Shown in pieces: positions 62,098-64,000 of a DNA stretch of 64,000 bases (its first letter is position 1; each line of letters starts with the position of its first letter). A model generated the notes under the pieces. It did not search any database. It was not told the DNA's origin and saw only the letters and a list, made by a program, of their open reading frames with translations. Source of the DNA: Cytobacillus purgationiresistens (GTDB lineage Bacteria > Bacillota > Bacilli > Bacillales > Cytobacillaceae); the NCBI RefSeq assembly GCF_030813235.1, contig NZ_JAUSUB010000008.1:62001-126000 (forward strand), in the 5' to 3' direction. The translations under genes and the position numbers were made by a program.

Positions 62098-62190
62098 AAT
62101 AATACCTCCAAAAATATGTTTCACTATAAGTCTTAATTATATGAGCTTAGATAGAGAAGTGGAAACAGCCTTGTTACTTTCATCTCCAGC

Positions 62191-62255
62191 AAAAAAGGCC
62201 GCAACTGTATGAAATGAGGAAATAAATCGCCTACATTTCTTTTGCAGTTACGACC
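62191..62255 (-). terminator. Terminator of folD
   Basis: On the minus strand RNA, 62255-62245 (GGUCGUAACUG) pairs with 62207-62197 (CAGUUGCGGCC), with two G-U pairs, plus an inner GAAATG/CATTTC pair. T6 follows at 62196-62191. It is 86 bases past the folD stop codon. Confidence 0.65.
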
Positions 62256-62340
62256 ACTTATCCAAATAATAATATATAACGAACTTTACAGCGTTGACTT
62301 TATCATAAGTCATTACAGCCAATAAGTCAATTAGTTTTCT

Positions 62341-63186
62341 TTAAATTTTTACTGTTCTCTCTGCTGATTCTACCGTATGCTTCAACAGCATAGATATCGT
62401 CACAGGGCCTACACCACCAGGTACAGGCGTGATCGCTGATGCTTTTTTATAGCAGCTTTCATAATCGACATCGCCGACATTTCCTTTATTATACCCTGCG
62501 TCTATAACGACCGCTCCTTCTTTAAGCCAGCTGCCTTGAATAAAGTTCGGCTTCCCTACCGCCGCCACAACAATATCCGCTTGGCTTAAATGCAGCTCTA
62601 AGTTTTCAGTATAGGAATGACATGTCGTAACTGTCGCATTGCGATTCAATAAAAGCGCCGAAACGGGTTTCCCTAAAATCGGACTTCTTCCAACTACAAC
62701 TGCATTTTTTCCTTCTACCTGAATATCGAAGTAATCAATGATTTGCATAATTGCAGCTGGAGTACATGATGGATAAACACCAAAACCAAAAGCGGTTTGA
62801 CCATACCCTAAACTTGTTACACCATCTACATCCTTTTCAATGGCAATCGACTCAAACGCGCACCTTTCATCGATATGATCAGGCACGGGATGCTGTAGCA
62901 AGATTCCATGAACCCCGTCGTCCTCATTTAATTCGCTGATCGTTTGTAATAGAGTATCAGTAGTGATATCGGCTGATAGGTGGATTCTTTTTGAAATAAT
63001 GCCCAGCTTTTCACAAGCATTGCCCTTCATTTTTACATATGTTTCTGATGAAGGATCCTCACCAACAAGGATCGTTGCTAGGCAAGGGGTAATGCCGATG
63101 TCAGCTAGCTTATCGACTCTATCCTTTAATTTCATCTTTACTTCATTTGAAACAATTTTTCCATCTAGAATTAATTTGTCTGCCAT
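62341..63186 (-). CDS. folD: Bifunctional methylenetetrahydrofolate dehydrogenase/cyclohydrolase
   Basis: The 281-residue FolD interconverts 5,10-methylene-, methenyl- and 10-formyl-tetrahydrofolate. Signatures are ILVGEDPSSETYVKMKGNACEKLGI (catalytic lysine in KMKGNACE), GILLQHPVPDHI, VVGRSPILGKPVSALLLN and ITPVPGGVGPVTISMLLKHT. It makes formyl donors for purine synthesis. GGAGGG precedes the ATG. A ZTP riboswitch stands directly upstream, so it is a single-gene unit controlled by formyl-folate shortage. Confidence 0.96.
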   Translation of the reverse strand: MADKLILDGKIVSNEVKMKLKDRVDKLADIGITPCLATILVGEDPSSETYVKMKGNACEKLGIISKRIHLSADITTDTLLQTISELNEDDGVHGILLQHPVPDHIDERCAFESIAIEKDVDGVTSLGYGQTAFGFGVYPSCTPAAIMQIIDYFDIQVEGKNAVVVGRSPILGKPVSALLLNRNATVTTCHSYTENLELHLSQADIVVAAVGKPNFIQGSWLKEGAVVIDAGYNKGNVGDVDYESCYKKASAITPVPGGVGPVTISMLLKHTVESAERTVKI

Positions 63187-63211
63187 GTATTTTCCCTCCG
63201 AAAATTAGAAA

Positions 63212-63330
63212 AGAGACAAGGGTATCCTTATCTCTGCCCAGACGACCGGCTATACATAGACGCAGCTCCCCAGCGGTTCATTCCGCATCGTCGTCAGTCA
63301 CTGCGATTTCGTGAAGCTATATGATTATCA
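63212..63330 (-). promoter_or_regulatory. ZTP riboswitch (pfl motif) with terminator, upstream of folD
   Basis: On the minus strand the leader holds the conserved ZTP aptamer blocks CAGTGACTGACGACG, GCGGAATGAACCGCTGGGGA with GGGGAGC, and the 3' box GGTCGTCTGGGCA. The terminator directly follows: AGAGATAAGG / CCTTGTCTCT with a 4-base loop (63212-63235) and TTTTC. Such riboswitches bind ZTP or ZMP, which accumulate when 10-formyltetrahydrofolate runs short, and turn on folD by preventing termination. Confidence 0.9.
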
Positions 63331-63337
63331 CCGTTTA

Positions 63338-63387
63338 ATTATACCATAAAACACATATGATTCAATTATTTTAAATACGAACGTTCG
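63338..63387 (-). promoter_or_regulatory. folD promoter and upstream palindrome
   Basis: On the minus strand TTGAAT (63365-63360), a 16-base spacer and TATAAT (63343-63338) make a sigma-A promoter. CGAACGTTCG at 63378-63387, just upstream of the -35, is a palindrome with the CGAA core of PurBoxes, but the two halves are fused instead of 27 bases apart, so PurR control is only a suggestion. Confidence 0.6.
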
Positions 63388-64000
63388 CTTTTTTTGAAAA
63401 TTAGCACAAGGCCATTTACAGTAAGAGAATCTGTTTATTTCTATTATAAGCACTTAAGGGAATTTATATGATCCAAAATCGTTATAAAGAAACCAAAAGA
63501 CGGACAACATGTCGTTGTCCGCCGAATATTTGAGATTATCATGAAAAGTTCTTTTACCTAAAACAATGAAAGCCCTGCCTCTCTTCCATCCTTGCAGCTC
63601 CTAGGCCACGCCAGCGGGAATCAGGTTTTCGAATAATTGTCCTGAGAAAAAGTAACTCTTTATAGAATATTTAATTGAAGGGGAATAAGAAAGGTATAAG
63701 GCCGCAACTCAAGCCTTCAACATTAATCGATTCTTATCCAATTGAAGGTAACCATATAAAAGCTCTGGTTTAACAGAAGATGATTTAAGAAGAATTTCAG
63801 CATTTCCGCATGCTGGTCCACAAAACTGTTCTTAATAATAAACCCGTTGCTCAAACCTTACTCTAAAGAGTAACTTTAACAACAAGAAAAAGCCGTTACA
63901 TTTATCTATGAAGGAGTAACAACGCCGACATAAATAATGATTTTACGACTTGCTAATTGTACCTCAAATATTACATTGAATATCATATCAAACTTCCTAA
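63388..64000. other. Right end, 613 bases without a supported gene
   Basis: No frame has both a start signal and a recognisable product. A GC-rich stretch near 63575-63635 looks like a fragment of an older repeat. Around 63762-63833 the frame SGLTEDDLRRISAFPHAGPQ reads like a piece of a lost gene. An open frame beginning at an ATG at 63936 runs off the window but lacks a well-placed ribosome binding site. Confidence 0.4.

Overview
The window comes from the chromosome of a low-GC, spore-forming member of the Bacillaceae. The evidence is a GuaC, FolD, CshA, NsrR/Hmp and CsoR-CopZ-CopA set of Bacillus type, an H-type small acid-soluble spore protein, strong AGGAGG ribosome binding sites, frequent TTG/GTG starts and repeat elements of the kind scattered through Bacillus genomes. 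The species cannot be fixed from sequence reading alone. There are no rRNA or tRNA genes, prophages, insertion sequences or CRISPR arrays.

Layout. Positions 1-3.9 kb hold the start of an acyl-CoA synthetase, a short LuxR-type DNA-binding protein, and a divergent YeiH transporter/LysR pair. From 3.9 to 7.2 kb lie acetoacetate-CoA ligase and guaC, the latter behind inverted PurBox-like sites. From 7.4 to 18.2 kb an eight-gene acyl-CoA catabolism operon (two acyl-CoA dehydrogenases, transporter, ligase, two 3-hydroxyacyl-CoA dehydrogenases, thiolase, crotonase) reads leftward from a near-perfect sigma-54 promoter, with its PAS/AAA+ activator encoded just upstream. From 18.3 to 31.6 kb are an S9 peptidase, twin amidohydrolases, an ankyrin lipoprotein, LysR and small accessory genes, including an HD-domain gene split by one stop codon and a MerR/SDR pair whose two promoters carry the same 19-bp-spacer palindrome.

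From 32 to 37.5 kb is a persulfide/sulfite cluster (TauE-type exporter, three TusA-like proteins, rhodaneses, a rhodanese-metallo-beta-lactamase fusion, a DsrE-like protein and a CstR-type repressor) studded with ATACC...GGTAT operators. One TusA gene is frameshifted at an A_AAA_AAG heptamer. From 37.5 to 45.1 kb are VanZ, LysR, a Tat-exported GMC dehydrogenase pair, small membrane proteins and a two-component system. From 45.4 to 49.3 kb class Ia ribonucleotide reductase (nrdAB) sits behind a cobalamin riboswitch and two NrdR boxes, so it should be shut off by B12 and by deoxynucleotide sufficiency. A 52-bp tandem repeat array of about 15 units fills 49.35-50.15 kb.

From 50.2 kb onward are the copper operon, sspH, a glyoxalase-fold protein, a DUF3900 protein, hmp/nsrR (nitric oxide response), small conserved proteins, two cold-shock proteins flanking the DEAD-box helicase cshA, and folD behind a ZTP riboswitch. 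The last 600 bases hold no gene I can support.

The main themes are fatty/keto acid use, reactive sulfur handling and metabolite-sensing RNA control. Function calls rest on motif and family recognition by eye; none was checked by database search.
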